Below are positions 10,689-22,107 of a stretch of DNA of 64,000 bases, in pieces. The notes beneath the pieces were generated by a model. The model searched no databases. It saw nothing but the letters and a program-made list of their open reading frames with translations, and was not told the DNA's origin. A program made the position numbers and the translations under genes. The first letter of the stretch is position 1; the number at the start of each line of letters is the position of its first letter. This stretch comes from Budorcas taxicolor. Lineage: Eukaryota; Chordata; Mammalia; Artiodactyla; Bovidae. The stretch lies in contig NW_026291817.1 of the NCBI RefSeq assembly GCF_023091745.1, positions 558,001 through 622,000 of the forward strand, written 5' to 3'.

Positions 10689-11504
10689 TTGAGATGCGAC
10701 GGGAACGCCGGGAACTCTTTCCCGACGAAGCAGGGAAAGGATCCCTCATCTCGAACTACGAGGCGGAAACAGGGCTCCTCTGGATGTGGGCGGGACCCTC
10801 GTGATTCCTCTCGAGTGGAGACGGGTATGTCGGGGAACTTCTTGATTTGCACCAAGGGTGTGAATGACCCTTTCGAAGTTCCAGAGGGGAGGTGTGATCA
10901 GCCTCGAGACGCCTCAGCGGAAATGGGCCTCATCTCGCCTGGAAGGGAGAACCTCCTGGATTTTCTCGAGTTGCGGCAGGTCTTCTCGAGTTACGACGGG
11001 GACCTCAGGGACCCGCTCTGGTGGCCTCAGGAAAGGCCAGTCCCCATGCGAGTTGCTAGGGGACCTCTTGGGATTCCTCTCCCGTCCATGCCGGGGCCTC
11101 AGTCCTTGTGTGGAGTCGGGGCCGGAACCTGAGGATTCCTCTCCAGTGTTGCCATGGATCTTGGGGTGCTTCTGAGTCTCCCCAGGGGAGTCAGGCCTCG
11201 TCTCGAGTTGGGGCATGCACGTGCGCTTTCCTCCCGAGCTGCAGCAGTAGTGTCACGCTTCCTGTCACGTGGATCAAGGGATCTTTGGCTTTCCCTCGAG
11301 GCTGTCCCTCGAGGCTTTCCCACGAGGCTTTCCCACAGGGCTGTGCCACGTGCCACCTTGGTGTGAGTCGATCCTCGGCGTGAAAGACGAGCCGGTGAAG
11401 GGAAAAGAGTTTCCTCTGGAATGGACTGAGACATCTGGGGGACTCTTGGAATGGTGGCACGACCCTGGAGTTCCTCTCGCCGTTCCTGTTGAGAGGGCCT
11501 CCTC
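10689..11504. repeat. Monomer D: extra unit breaking the trimer phase
   Basis: This 816-bp monomer starts with private variants TCTCGAACTACG and GAAACAGGG and the words GAATGACCCTTTCG and GAGGGGAGG. From GGAAGGG onward it becomes type A (CCTCTTGGG, GAGTTGGGGC, GATCTTTGGC, GAGTTTCC). Together with the preceding chimeric monomer it is what one extra 816-bp unit inserted in register within an A monomer would look like. The same TCTCGAACTACG/GAAACAGGG pair returns at 45783 and 53150. Confidence 0.85.
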
Positions 11505-13960
11505 TTGAGATGCGACGGGAACGCCGGGAACTCTTTCCCGACGAAGCAGGGAAAGGATCCCTCATCTCGAGCTACGAGGCGGAAACGGGGCTCCTCTGGA
11601 TGTGGGCGGGACCCTCGTGATTCCTCTCGAGTGGAAACGGGTATGTCGGGGAACTTCTTGATTTGCACCAAGGGTGTGAAGGAGCCTTTCAAAGTTCCAG
11701 AGGTGAGGTGTGATCAGCCTTGTCGAGACGCCTCAGCGGAAAAGGGCCTCATCTCGCCTGGAGGGGAGAACCTCCTCGATTTTCTCGAGTTGCGGCAGGT
11801 CTTCTCGAGTTACGACGGGGACCTCAGGGACCCGCTCTGGTGGCCTCAGGAAAGGCCAGTCCCCATGCGAGTTGCTAGGAGACCTCTCGGGATTCCTCTC
11901 CCGTCCATGCCGGGGCCTCAGTCCTTGTGTGGAGTCGGGGCCGGAATCTGAGGATTCCTCTCCAGTGTTGCCATGGATCTTGGGGTGCTTCTGAGTCTCC
12001 CCAGGGGAGTCAGGCCTCGTCTCGAGTTGGGGGCATGCACGTGCGCTTTCCTCCCGAGCTGCAGCAGTAGTGTCACGCTTCCTGTCACGTGGATCAAGGG
12101 ATCTGTGGCTTTCCCTCGAGGCTGTCCCTCGAGGCCTTCCCACGAGGCTTTCCCACAGGGCTGTGCCACGTGCCACCTTGGTGTGAGTCGATCCTCGGCG
12201 TGAAATACGAGCCGGTGAAGGGAAAAGAGGTTCCTCTGGAATGGACTGAGACATCTGGGGGACTCTTGGAATGGTGGCACGACCCTGGAGTTCCTCTCGC
12301 CGTTCCTGTTGAGAGGGCCTCCTCTTGAGATGCGACGGGAACGCCGGGAACTCTTTCCCGACGAAGCAGGGAAAGGATCCCTCATCTCGAGCTACGAGGC
12401 GGAAACGGGGCTCCTCTGGATGTGGGCGGGACCCTCGTGATTCCTCTCGAATGGAGACGGGTATGTCGGGGAACTTCTTGATTTGCACCAAGGGTGTGAA
12501 GGAGCCTTTCAAAGTTCCAGAGGTGAGGTGTGATCAGCCTTGTCGAGACGCCTCAGCGGAAAAGGGCCTCATCTCGCCTGGAGGGGAGAACTTCCTCGAT
12601 TTTCTCGAGTTGCGGCAGGTCTTCTCGAGTTACGACGGGGACCTCAGGGACCCGCTCTGATGGCCTCAGGAAAGGCCAGTCCCCATGCGAGTTGCTAGGA
12701 GACCTCTCGGGATTCCTCTCCCGTCCATGCCGGGGCCTCAGTCCTTATGTGGAGTCGGGGCCGGAATCTGAGGATTCCTCTCCAGTGTTGCCATGGATCT
12801 TGGGGTGCTTCTGAGTCTCCCCAGGGGAGTCAGGCCTCGTCTCGAGTTGGGGGCATGCACGTGCGCTTTCCTCCCGAGCTGCAGCAGTAGTGTCACGCTT
12901 CCTGTCACGTGGATCAAAGGATCTGTGGCTTTCCCTCGAGGCTGTCCCTCGAGGCCTTCCCACGAGGCTTTCCCACAGGGCTGTGCCACGTGCCACCTTG
13001 GTGTGAGTCGATCCTCGGCGTGAAAGACGAGCCGGTGAAGGGAAAAGAGGTTCCTCTGGAATGGACTGAGACATCTGGGGGACTCTTGGAATGGTGGCAC
13101 GACCCTGGAGTTCCTCTCGCCGTTCCTGTTGAGAGGGCCTCCTCTTGAGATGCGACGGGAACGCCGGGAACTCTTTCCCGACGAAGCAGGGAAAGGATCC
13201 CTCATCTCGAGCTACGAGGCGGAAACGGGGCTCCTCTGGATGTGGGCGGGACCCTCGTGATTCCTCTCGAATGGAGACGGGTATGTCGGGGAACTTCTTG
13301 ATTTGTACCAAGGGTGTGAAGGAGCCTTTCGAAGTTCCAGAGGTGAGGTGTGATCAGCCTCGAGACGCCTCAGGGGAAATGGGCCTCATCTCGCCTGGAA
13401 GGGAGAACCTCCTGGATTTTCTCGAGTTGCGGCAGGTCTACTCGAGTTACGACGGGGACCTCAGGGACCCGCTCTGGTGGCCTCAGGAAAGGCCAGTCCC
13501 CATGCGAGTTGCTAGGGGACCTCTTGGGATTCCTCTCCCGTCCATGCCGGGGCCTCAGTCCTTGTGTGGAGTCGGGGCCGGAACCTGAGGATTCCTCTCC
13601 AGTGTTGCCATGGATCTTGGGGTGCTTCTGAGTCTCCCCAGGGGAGTCAGGCCTCGTCTCGAGTTGGGGCATGCACGTGCGCTTTCCTCCCGAGCTGCAG
13701 CAGTAGTGTCACGCTTCCTGTCACGTGGATCAAGGGATCTTTGGCTTTCCCTCGAGGCTGTCCCTCGAGGCTTTCCCACGAGGCTTTCCCACAGGGCTGT
13801 GCCACGTGCCACCTTGGTGTGAGTCGATCCTCGGCGTGAAAGACGAGCCGGTGAAGGGAAAAGAGTTTCCTCTGGAATGGACTGAGACATCTGGGGGACT
13901 CTTGGAATGGTGGCACGACCCTGGAGTTCCTCTCGCCGTTCCTGTTGAGAGGGCCTCCTC
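11505..13960. repeat. Trimer copy T3 (B 11505, C 12325, A 13145)
   Basis: This is a complete trimer. Private variants are GAAATACGAGCC near 12202, GAGAACTTCCTCG near 12587, and in its A monomer CTCAGGGGAAATGG near 13370 and GGTCTACTCG near 13436. These private marks reappear in the second copy 35094 bp to the right. Confidence 0.88.
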
Positions 13961-16416
13961 TTGAGATGCGACGGGAACGCCGGGAACTCTTTCCCGACGA
14001 AGCAGGGAAAGGATCCCTCATCTCGAGCTACGAGGCGGAAACGGGGCTCCTCTGGATGTGGGCGGGACCCTCGTGATTCCTCTCGAGTGGAAACGGGTAT
14101 GTCGGGGAACTTCTTGATTTGCACCAAGGGTGTGAAGGAGCCTTTCAAAGTTCCAGAGGTGAGGTGTGATCAGCCTTGTCGAGACGCCTCAGCGGAAAAG
14201 GGCCTCATCTCGCCTGGAGGGGAGAACCTCCTCGATTTTCTCGAGTTGCGGCAGGTCTTCTCGAGTTACGACGGGGACCTCAGGGACCCGCTCTGGTGGC
14301 CTCAGGAAAGGCCAGTCCCCATGCGAGTTGCTAGGAGACCTCTCGGGATTCCTCTCCCGTCCATGCCGGGGCCTCAGTCCTTGTGTGGAGTCGGGGCCGG
14401 AATCTGAGGATTCCTCTCCAGTGTTGCCATGGATCTTGGGGTGCTTCTGAGTCTCCCCAGGGGAGTCAGGCCTCGTCTCGAGTTGGGGGCATGCACGTGC
14501 GCTTTCCTCCCGAGCTGCAGCAGTAGTGTCACGCTTCCTGTCACGTGGATCAAAGGATCTGTGGCTTTCCCTCGAGGCTGTCCCTCGAGGCCTTCCCACG
14601 AGGCTTTCCCACAGGGCTGTGCCACGTGCCACCTTGGTGTGAGTCGATCCTCGGCGTGAAAGACGAGCCGGTGAAGGGAAAAGAGGTTCCTCTGGAATGG
14701 ACTGAGACATCTGGGGGACTCTTGGAATGGTGGCACGACCCTGGAGTTCCTCTCGCCGTTCCTGTTGAGAGGGCCTCCTCTTGAGATGCGACGGGAACGC
14801 CGGGAACTCTTTCCCGACGAAGCAGGGAAAGGATCCCTCATCTCGAGCTACGAGGCGGAAACGGGGCTCCTCTGGATGTGGGCGGGACCCTCGTGATTCC
14901 TCTCGAATGGAGACGGGTATGTCGGGGAACTTCTTGATTTGCACCAAGGGTGTGAAGGAGCCTTTCAAAGTTCCAGAGGTGAGGTGTGATCAGCCTTGTC
15001 GAGACGCCTCAGCGGAAAAGGGCCTCATCTCGCCTGGAGGGGAGAACCTCCTCGATTTTCTCGAGTTGCGGCAGGTCTTCTCGAGTTACGACGGGGACCT
15101 CAGGGACCCGCTCTGATGGCCTCAGGAAAGGCCAGTCCCCATGCGAGTTGCTAGGAGACCTCTCGGGATTCCTCTCCCGTCCATGCCGGGGCCTCAGTCC
15201 TTATGTGGAGTCGGGGCCGGAATCTGAGGATTCCTCTCCAGTGTTGCCATGGATCTTGGGGTGCTTCTGAGTCTCCCCAGGGGAGTCAGGCCTCGTCTCG
15301 AGTTGGGGGCATGCACGTGCGCTTTCCTCCCGAGCTGCAGCAGTAGTGTCACGCTTCCTGTCACGTGGATCAAAGGATCTGTGGCTTTCCCTCGAGGCTG
15401 TCCCTCGAGGCCTTCCCACGAGGCTTTCCCACAGGGCTGTGCCACGTGCCACCTTGGTGTGAGTCGATCCTCGGCGTGAAAGACGAGCCGGTGAAGGGAA
15501 AAGAGGTTCCTCTGGAATGGACTGAGACATCTGGGGGACTCTTGGAATGGTGGCACGACCCTGGAGTTCCTCTCGCCGTTCCTGTTGAGAGGGCCTCCTC
15601 TTGAGATGCGACGGGAACGCCGGGAACTCTTTCCCGACGAAGCAGGGAAAGGATCCCTCATCTCGAGCTACGAGGCGGAAACGGGGCTCCTCTGGATGTG
15701 GGCGGGACCCTCGTGATTCCTCTCGAATGGAGACGGGTATGTCGGGGAACTTCTTGATTTGTACCAAGGGTGTGAAGGAGCCTTTCGAAGTTCCAGAGGT
15801 GAGGTGTGATCAGCCTCGAGACGCCTCAGGGGAAATGGGCCTCATCTCGCCTGGAAGGGAGAACCTCCTGGATTTTCTCGAGTTGCGGCAGGTCTTCTCG
15901 AGTTACGACGGGGACCTCAGGGACCCGCTCTGGTGGCCTCAGGAAAGGCCAGTCCCCATGCGAGTTGCTAGGGGACCTCTTGGGATTCCTCTCCCGTCCA
16001 TGCCGGGGCCTCAGTCCTTGTGTGGAGTCGGGGCCGGAACCTGAGGATTCCTCTCCAGTGTTGCCATGGATCTTGGGGTGCTTCTGAGTCTCCCCAGGGG
16101 AGTCAGGCCTCGTCTCGAGTTGGGGCATGCACGTGCGCTTTCCTCCCGAGCTGCAGCAGTAGTGTCACGCTTCCTGTCACGTGGATCAAGGGATCTTTGG
16201 CTTTCCCTCGAGGCTGTCCCTCGAGGCTTTCCCACGAGGCTTTCCCACAGGGCTGTGCCACGTGCCACCTTGGTGTGAGTCGATCCTCGGCGTGAAAGAC
16301 GAGCCGGTGAAGGGAAAAGAGTTTCCTCTGGAATGGACTGAGACATCTGGGGGACTCTTGGAATGGTGGCACGACCCTGGAGTTCCTCTCGCCGTTCCTG
16401 TTGAGAGGGCCTCCTC
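13961..16416. repeat. Trimer copy T4 (B 13961, C 14781, A 15601)
   Basis: This is a complete trimer. Its A monomer shares CTCAGGGGAAATGG (near 15826) with that of T3 but lacks the GGTCTACTCG change, so T3 and T4 are closest relatives within the block. Confidence 0.88.
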
Positions 16417-17660
16417 TTGAGATGCGACGGGAACGCCGGGAACTCTTTCCCGACGAAGCAGGGAAAGGATCCCTCATCTCGAGCTACGAGGCGGAAACGG
16501 GGCTCCTCTGGATGTGGGCGGGACCCTCGTGATTCCTCTCGAGTGGAAACGGGTATGTCGGGGAACTTCTTGATTTGCACCAAGGGTGTGAAGGAGCCTT
16601 TCAAAGTGCCAGAGGTGAGGTGTGATCAGCCTTGTCGAGACGCCTCAGCGGAAAAGGGCCTCATCTCGCCTGGAGGGGAGAACCTCCTCGATTTTCTCGA
16701 GTTGCGGCAGGTCTTCTCGAGTTACGACGGGGACCTCAGGGACCCGCTCTGGTGGCCTCAGGAAAGGCCAGTCCCCATGCGAGGTGCTAGGAGACCTCTC
16801 GGGATTCCTCTCCCGTCCATGCCGGGGCCTCAGTCCTTGTGTGGAGTCGGGGCCGGAATCTGAGGATTCCTCTCCAGTGTTGCCATGGATCTTGGGGTGC
16901 TTCTGAGTCTCCCCAGGGGAGTCAGGCCTCGTCTCGAGTTGGGGGCATGCACGTGCGCTTTCCTCCCGAGCTGCAGCAGTAGTGTCACGCTTCCTGTCAC
17001 GTGGATCAAAGGATCTGTGGCTTTCCCTCGAGGCTGTCCCTCGAGGCCTTCCCACGAGGCTTTCCCACAGGGCTGTGCCACGTGCCACCTTGGTGTGAGT
17101 CGATCCTCGGCGTGAAAGACGAGCCGGTGAAGGGAAAAGAGGTTCCTCTGGAATGGACTGAGACATCTGGGGGACTCTTGGAATGGTGGCACGACCCTGG
17201 AGTTCCTCTCGCCGTTCCTGTTGAGAGGGCCTCCTCTTGAGATGCGACGGGAACGCCGGGAACTCTTTCCCGACGAAGCAGGGAAAGGATCCCTCATCTC
17301 GAGCTACGAGGCGGAAACGGGGCTCCTCTGGATGTGGGCGGGACCCTCGTGATTCCTCTCGAATGGAGACGGGTATGTCGGGGAACTTCTTGATTTGCAC
17401 CAAGGGTGTGAAGGAGCCTTTCAAAGTTCCAGAGGTGAGGTGTGATCAGCCTTGTCGAGACGCCTCAGCGGAAAAGGGCCTCATCTCGCCTGGAGGGGAG
17501 AACCTCCTCGATTTTCTCGAGTTGCGGCAGGTCTTCTCGAGTTACGACGGGGACCTCAGGGACCCGCTCTGATGGCCTCAGGAAAGGCCAGTCCCCATGC
17601 GAGTTGCTAGGAGACCTCTCGGGATTCCTCTCCCGTCCATGCCGGGGCCTCAGTCCTTGT
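16417..17660. repeat. Trimer copy T5, truncated at an exchange junction
   Basis: B (16417-17236) has private CAAAGTGCCAG near 16605 and GCGAGGTGCTAG near 16779. C starts at 17237 and is type C through GCTAGGAGACCTCTC (to 17617). By 17659-17673 the sequence reads CCTTGTGTGG and GGGGACGGAACCGG, which belong to a different monomer. The type A member expected next is absent. Confidence 0.85.
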
Positions 17661-17672
17661 GTGGAGTCGGGG
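17618..17672. other. One-monomer exchange junction (left copy)
   Basis: In the left copy, type C sequence passes directly into the GGGGACGGAACCGG monomer within this homologous interval. In the right copy the same flanks are separated by one more 816-bp monomer (see 52712-53568). The junction keeps the satellite register exactly, as expected for unequal exchange between misaligned monomers. Which copy is ancestral cannot be told from this window alone. Confidence 0.85.
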
Positions 17673-18879
17673 ACGGAACCGGAGGATTCCTCTCCAGTGT
17701 TGCCATGGATCTTGGGGTGCTTCTGAGTCTCCCCAGGGGAGTCAGGCCTCGTCTCGAGTGGGGGCATGCACGTGCGCTTTCCTCCCGAGCTGCAGCAGTA
17801 GTGTCACGCTTCCTGTCACGTGGATCAAGGGATCTGTGGCTTTCCCTCGAGGCTGTCCCTCGAGGCTTTCCCACGAGGCTTTCCCACAGGGCTGTGCCAC
17901 GTGCCACCTTGGTGTGAGTCGATCCTCGGCGTGAAAGACGAGCCAGTGAAGGGAAAAGAGGTTCCTCTGGAATGGACTGAAACATCTGGGGGACTCTTGG
18001 AATGGTGGCACGACCCTGGAGTTCCTCTCGCCGTTCCTGTTGAGAGGGCCTCCTCTTGAGATGCGATGGGAACGCCGGGAGCTCTTTCCCGACGAAGCAG
18101 GGAAAGGATCCCTCATCTCGAGCTACGAGGCGGAAACGGGGCTCCTCTGGATGTGGGCGGGACCCTCGTGATTCCTCTCGAGTGGAGACGGGTATGTCGG
18201 GGAACTTCTTGATTTGCACCAAGGGTGTGAAGGACCCTTTCGAAGTTCCAGAGGGGAGGTGTGATCAGCCTCGAGACGCCTCAGCGGAAATGGGCCTCAT
18301 CTCGCCTGGAGGGGAGAACCTCCTGGATTTTCTCGAGTTGCGGCAGGTCTTCTCGAGTTACGACGGGGACCTCAGGGACCCGCTCTGGTGGCCTCAGGAA
18401 AGGCCAGTCCCCATGCGAGTTGCTAGGGGACCTCTCGGGATTCCTTTCCCGTCAATGCCGGGGCCTCAGTCCTTGGGTGGAGTCGGGGCCGGAACCTGAG
18501 GATTCCTCTCCAGTGTTGCCATGGATCTTGGGGTGCTTCTGAGTCTCCCCAGGGGAGTCAGGCCTCGTCTCGAGTGGGGGCATGCACGTGCGCTTTCCTC
18601 CCGAGCTGCAGCAGTAGTGTCACGCTTCCTGTCAGGTGGATCAAGGGATCTGTGGCTTTCCCTCGAGGCTGTCCCTCGAGGCTTTCCCACGAGGCTTTCC
18701 CACAGGGCTGTGCCACGTGCCACCTTGGTGTGAGTCGATCCTCGGCGTGAAAGACTAGCCGGTGAAGGGAGAAGAGGTTCCTCTGGAATGGACTGAGACA
18801 TCTGGGGGACTCTTGGAATGGTGGCACGACCCTGGAGTTCCTCTCGCCGTTCCTGTTGAGAGGGCCTCCTCTTGAGATG

Positions 18880-19980
18880 CGACGGGATCGCCGGGAACTC
18901 ATTCCCGACGAAGCAAGGAAAGGATCCCTCATCTCCAGCTACGAGGCGGAAACGGGGCTCCTCTGGATGTGGGCGGGACCCTCGTGATTCCTCTCGAATG
19001 GAGACGGGTATGTCGGGGAACTTCTTGATTTGCACAAAGGGTGTGAAGGACCCTTACGAAGTTCCAGAGGGGAGGTGTGATCAGCCTCGAGACGCCACAG
19101 CGGAAATGAGCCTCATCTCGCCTGGAGGGGAGAACCTCCTGGATTTTCTCGAGTTGCGGCACGTCTTCTCGAGTTACGACGGGGACCTCAGGGACCCGCT
19201 CTGGTGGCATCAGGAAAGGCCAGTCCCCATGCGAGTTGCTAGGGGACCTCTCGGGATTCCTCTCCCGTACATGCCGGGGCCTCAGTCCTTGTGTGGAGTC
19301 GGGGCCGGAACCTGCGGATTCCTCTCCAGTGTTGCCATGGATCTTGGGGTGCTTCTGAGTCTCCCCAGGGGAGTCAGGCCTCGTCTCGAGTGGGGGCATG
19401 CACGTGCGCTTTCCTCCCGAGCTGCAGCAGTAGTGTCACGCTTCCTGTCACGTGGATCAAGGGATCTGTGGCTTTCCCTCGAGGCTGTCCCTCGAGGCTT
19501 TCCCACGAGGCTTTCCCACAGGGCTGTGCCACGTGCCACCTTGGTGTGAGTCGATCCTCGGCCTGAAAGACGAGCTGGTGAAGGGAAAAGAGGTTCCTCT
19601 GGAATGGACTGAGACATCTGGGGGACTCTTGGAATGGTGGCACGACCCTGGAGCTCCTCTCGCCGTTCCTGTTGAGAGGGCCTCCTCTTGAGAGGCGACG
19701 GGATCGCCGGGAACTCATTCCCGACGAAGCAGGGAAAGGATCCCTCATCTCGAGCTACGAGGCGGAAACGGGGCTCCTCTGGATGTGGGCGGCACCCTCG
19801 TGATTCCTCTCGAGTGGAGACGCGTATGTCGGGGAACTTCTTGATTTGCACCAAGGGTGTGAAGGACCCTTTCGAAGTTCCAGAGGTGAGGTGTGATCAG
19901 CCTCGAGACGCCTCAGCGGAAATGGGCCTCATCTCGCCTGGAGGGGAGAACCTCCTGAATTTTCTCGAGTTGCGGCAGGT
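18880..19980. repeat. Segment shared with 24564-25664 (offset 5684)
   Basis: These 1.1 kb share a run of otherwise uncommon variants with the stretch 5684 bp (seven monomers) to the right: GGGATCGCC, CTCATTCCC, TGCACAAAGGG, CCTTACG, AATGAGCCTC, CCGTACATG, CCTGCGG, TCGGCCTGAAAGACGAGCTG, GAGAGGCGACG, GGCGGCACCC, GAGACGCG and CTCCTGAATTTT. Scattered differences show that the duplication is older than the 20-kb one. Confidence 0.75.
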
Positions 19981-20490
19981 CTTCTCGAGTTACGACGGGG
20001 ACCTCAGGGACCCGCTCTGGTGGCCTCAGGAAAGGCCAGTCCCCATGCGAGTTGCTAGGGGACCTCTCGGGATTCCTCTCCCGTCCATGCCGGGGCCTCA
20101 GTCCTTGTGTGGAGTCGGGGCCGGAACCTGAGGATTCCTCTCCAGTGTTGCCATGGATCTTGGGGTGCTTCTGAGTCTCCACAGGGGAGTCAGGCCTCGT
20201 CTCGAGTGGGGGCATGCACGTGCGCTTTCCTCCCGAGCTGCAGCAGTAGTGTCACGCTTCCTGTCACGTGGATCAAGGGATCTGTGGCTGTCCCTCGAGG
20301 CTTTCCCACGAGGCTTTCCCACAGGGCTGTGCCACGTGCCACCTTGGTGTGAGTCGATCCTCGGCGTGAAAGACGAGCCGGTGAAGGGAAAAGAGGTTCC
20401 TCTGGAGTGGACTGAGACCTCTGGGAGACTCTTGGAATGGTGGCACGACCCTGGAGTTCCTCTCGCCGTTCCTGTTGAGAGGGCCTCCTC
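19688..20490. repeat. 803-bp monomer lacking one 13-bp repeat
   Basis: The mini-array here reads CTGTCCCTCGAGG (20288), CTTTCCCACGAGG (20301), CTTTCCCACAGGG (20314): the leading CTTTCCCTCGAGG copy is missing, which accounts exactly for 816 minus 13. The monomer also has CTCCACAGGGG near 20177 and GAGAGGCGACGG at its start. Confidence 0.88.
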
Positions 20491-21305
20491 TTGAGATGCG
20501 ACGGGAACGTCGGGATCTCTTTCCCGATGAAACAGGGAAAGGATCCCTCATCTCGAGCTACGAGGCGGAAACGGGGCTCCTCTGGATGTGGGCGGGACCC
20601 TCGTGATTCCTCTCGAATGGAGACGGGTATGTCGGGGAACTTCTTGATTTGCACCAAGGGTATGAAGGACCCTTTCGAAGTTCCAGAGGTGAGGTGTGAT
20701 CAGCCTCGAGACGCCTCAGCAGAAATGGGCCTCATCTCGCCTGGAGGGGAGACCTCCCGGATTTTCTCGAGTTGCTGCAGGTCTTCTCGAGTTACGACGG
20801 GGACCTCAGGGACCCGCTCTGGTGGCCTCAGGAAAGGCCAGTCCTCATGCCAGTTGCTAGGGGACCTCTCGGGATCCCTCTCCCGTCCATGCCGGGGCCT
20901 CAGTCCTTGTGTGGAGTCGGGGCCGGAACCTGAGGATTCCTCTGCAGTGTTGCCATGGATCTTGGGGTGCTTCTGAGTCTCCCCAGGGGAGTCAGGCCTC
21001 GTCTCGAGTGGGGGCATGCACGTGCGCTTTCCTCCCGAGCTGCAGCAGTAGTGTCACGCTTCCTGTCAGGTGGATCAAGGGATCTGTGGCTTTCCCTCGA
21101 GGCTGTCCCTCGAGGCTTTCCCACGAGGCTTTCCCACAGGGCTGTGCCACGTGCCACCTTGGTGTGAGTCGATCCTCGGCGTGAAAGACGAGCCGGTGAA
21201 GGGAAAAGAGGTTCCTCTGGAGTGGACTGAGACATCTGGGAGACTCTTGGAATGGTGGCACGACCCTGGAGTTCCTCTCGCCGTTCCTGTTGAGAGGGCC
21301 TCCTC

Positions 21306-22107
21306 TTGAGATGCGACGGGAACGTCGGGAACTCTTTCCCGATGAAACAGGGAAAGGATCCCACATCTCGAGCTACGAGGCGGAAACGGGGCTCCTCTGG
21401 ATGTGGGCGGGACCCTCGTGATTCCTCTCGAATGGAGACGGGTATGTCGGGGAACTTCTTGATTTGCACCAAGGGTATGAAGGACCCTTTCGAAGTTCCA
21501 GAGGTGAGGTATGATCAGCCTCGAGACGCCTCAGCGGAAATGGGCCTCATCTCGCCTGGAGGGGAGACCTCCCGGATTTTCTCGAGTTGCTGCAGGTCTT
21601 CTCGAGTTACGACGGGGACCTCAGGGACCCGCTCTGGTGGCCTCAGGAAAGGCCAGTCCTCATGCCGGTTGCTAGGGGACCTCTCGGGATCCCTCTCCCG
21701 TCCATGCCGGGGCCTCAGTCCTTGTGTGGAGTCGGGGCCGGAACCTAAGGATTCCTCTGCAGTGTTGCCATGGATCTTGAGGTGCTTCTGAGTCTCCCCA
21801 GGGGAGTCAGGCCTCGTCTCGAGTGGGGGCATGCACGTGCGCTTTCCTCCCGAGCTGCAGCAGTAGTGTCACGCTTCCTGTCACGTGGATCAAGGGATCT
21901 GTGGCTGTCCCTCGAGGCTTTGCCACGAGGCTTTCCCACAGGGCTGTGCCACGTGCCACCTTGGTGTGAGTCGATCCTCGGCGTGAAAGACGAGCCGGTG
22001 AAGGGAAAAGAGGTTCCTCTGGAGTGGACTGAGACATCTGGGAGACTCTTGGAATGGTGGCACGACCCTGGAGTTCCTCTCGCCGTTCCTGTTGAGAGGG
22101 CCTCCTC
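21306..22107. repeat. 802-bp monomer lacking one 13-bp repeat
   Basis: The same 13-bp loss is seen at 21905 (CTGTCCCTCGAGG, CTTTGCCACGAGG, CTTTCCCACAGGG). One further base is missing in GGGGAGACCTCCC, giving 802 bp. The two contracted mini-arrays (20288 and 21905) are 1617 bp apart with a full-length one between them, so a two-monomer unit was copied after the contraction. Confidence 0.88.

Larger units (their letters stand above)
5085..17660. repeat. Block II: 2456-bp trimeric higher-order repeat
   Basis: Three monomer types recur in order with lengths 820, 820 and 816. Type B has GAGTGGAAAC and the +3 CCTTGTCGAG. Type C has GAATGGAGAC, the +3, and CTCTGATGGCC. Type A has TTGTACCAAG, CCTGGAAGGG, CCTCTTGGG, GATCTTTGGC and AAAGAGTTTCC. 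B and C also carry an additional G in GAGTTGGGGGC. Complete trimers start at 5777, 8233, 11505 and 13961; an A monomer (4961) precedes them and a partial trimer (16417) ends the block. Repeats are near-identical, which indicates recent homogenisation compared with blocks I and III. Confidence 0.9.

Noticed and set aside
18872..19549. 225-codon frame on the + strand (also at 24556, 26188 and 53150)
   Set aside because: It results from loss of one stop (CCTGAGG changed to CCTGCGG or ACCGGAGG) joining two chance frames present in all monomers. There is no domain, no start context and no conservation as a protein.
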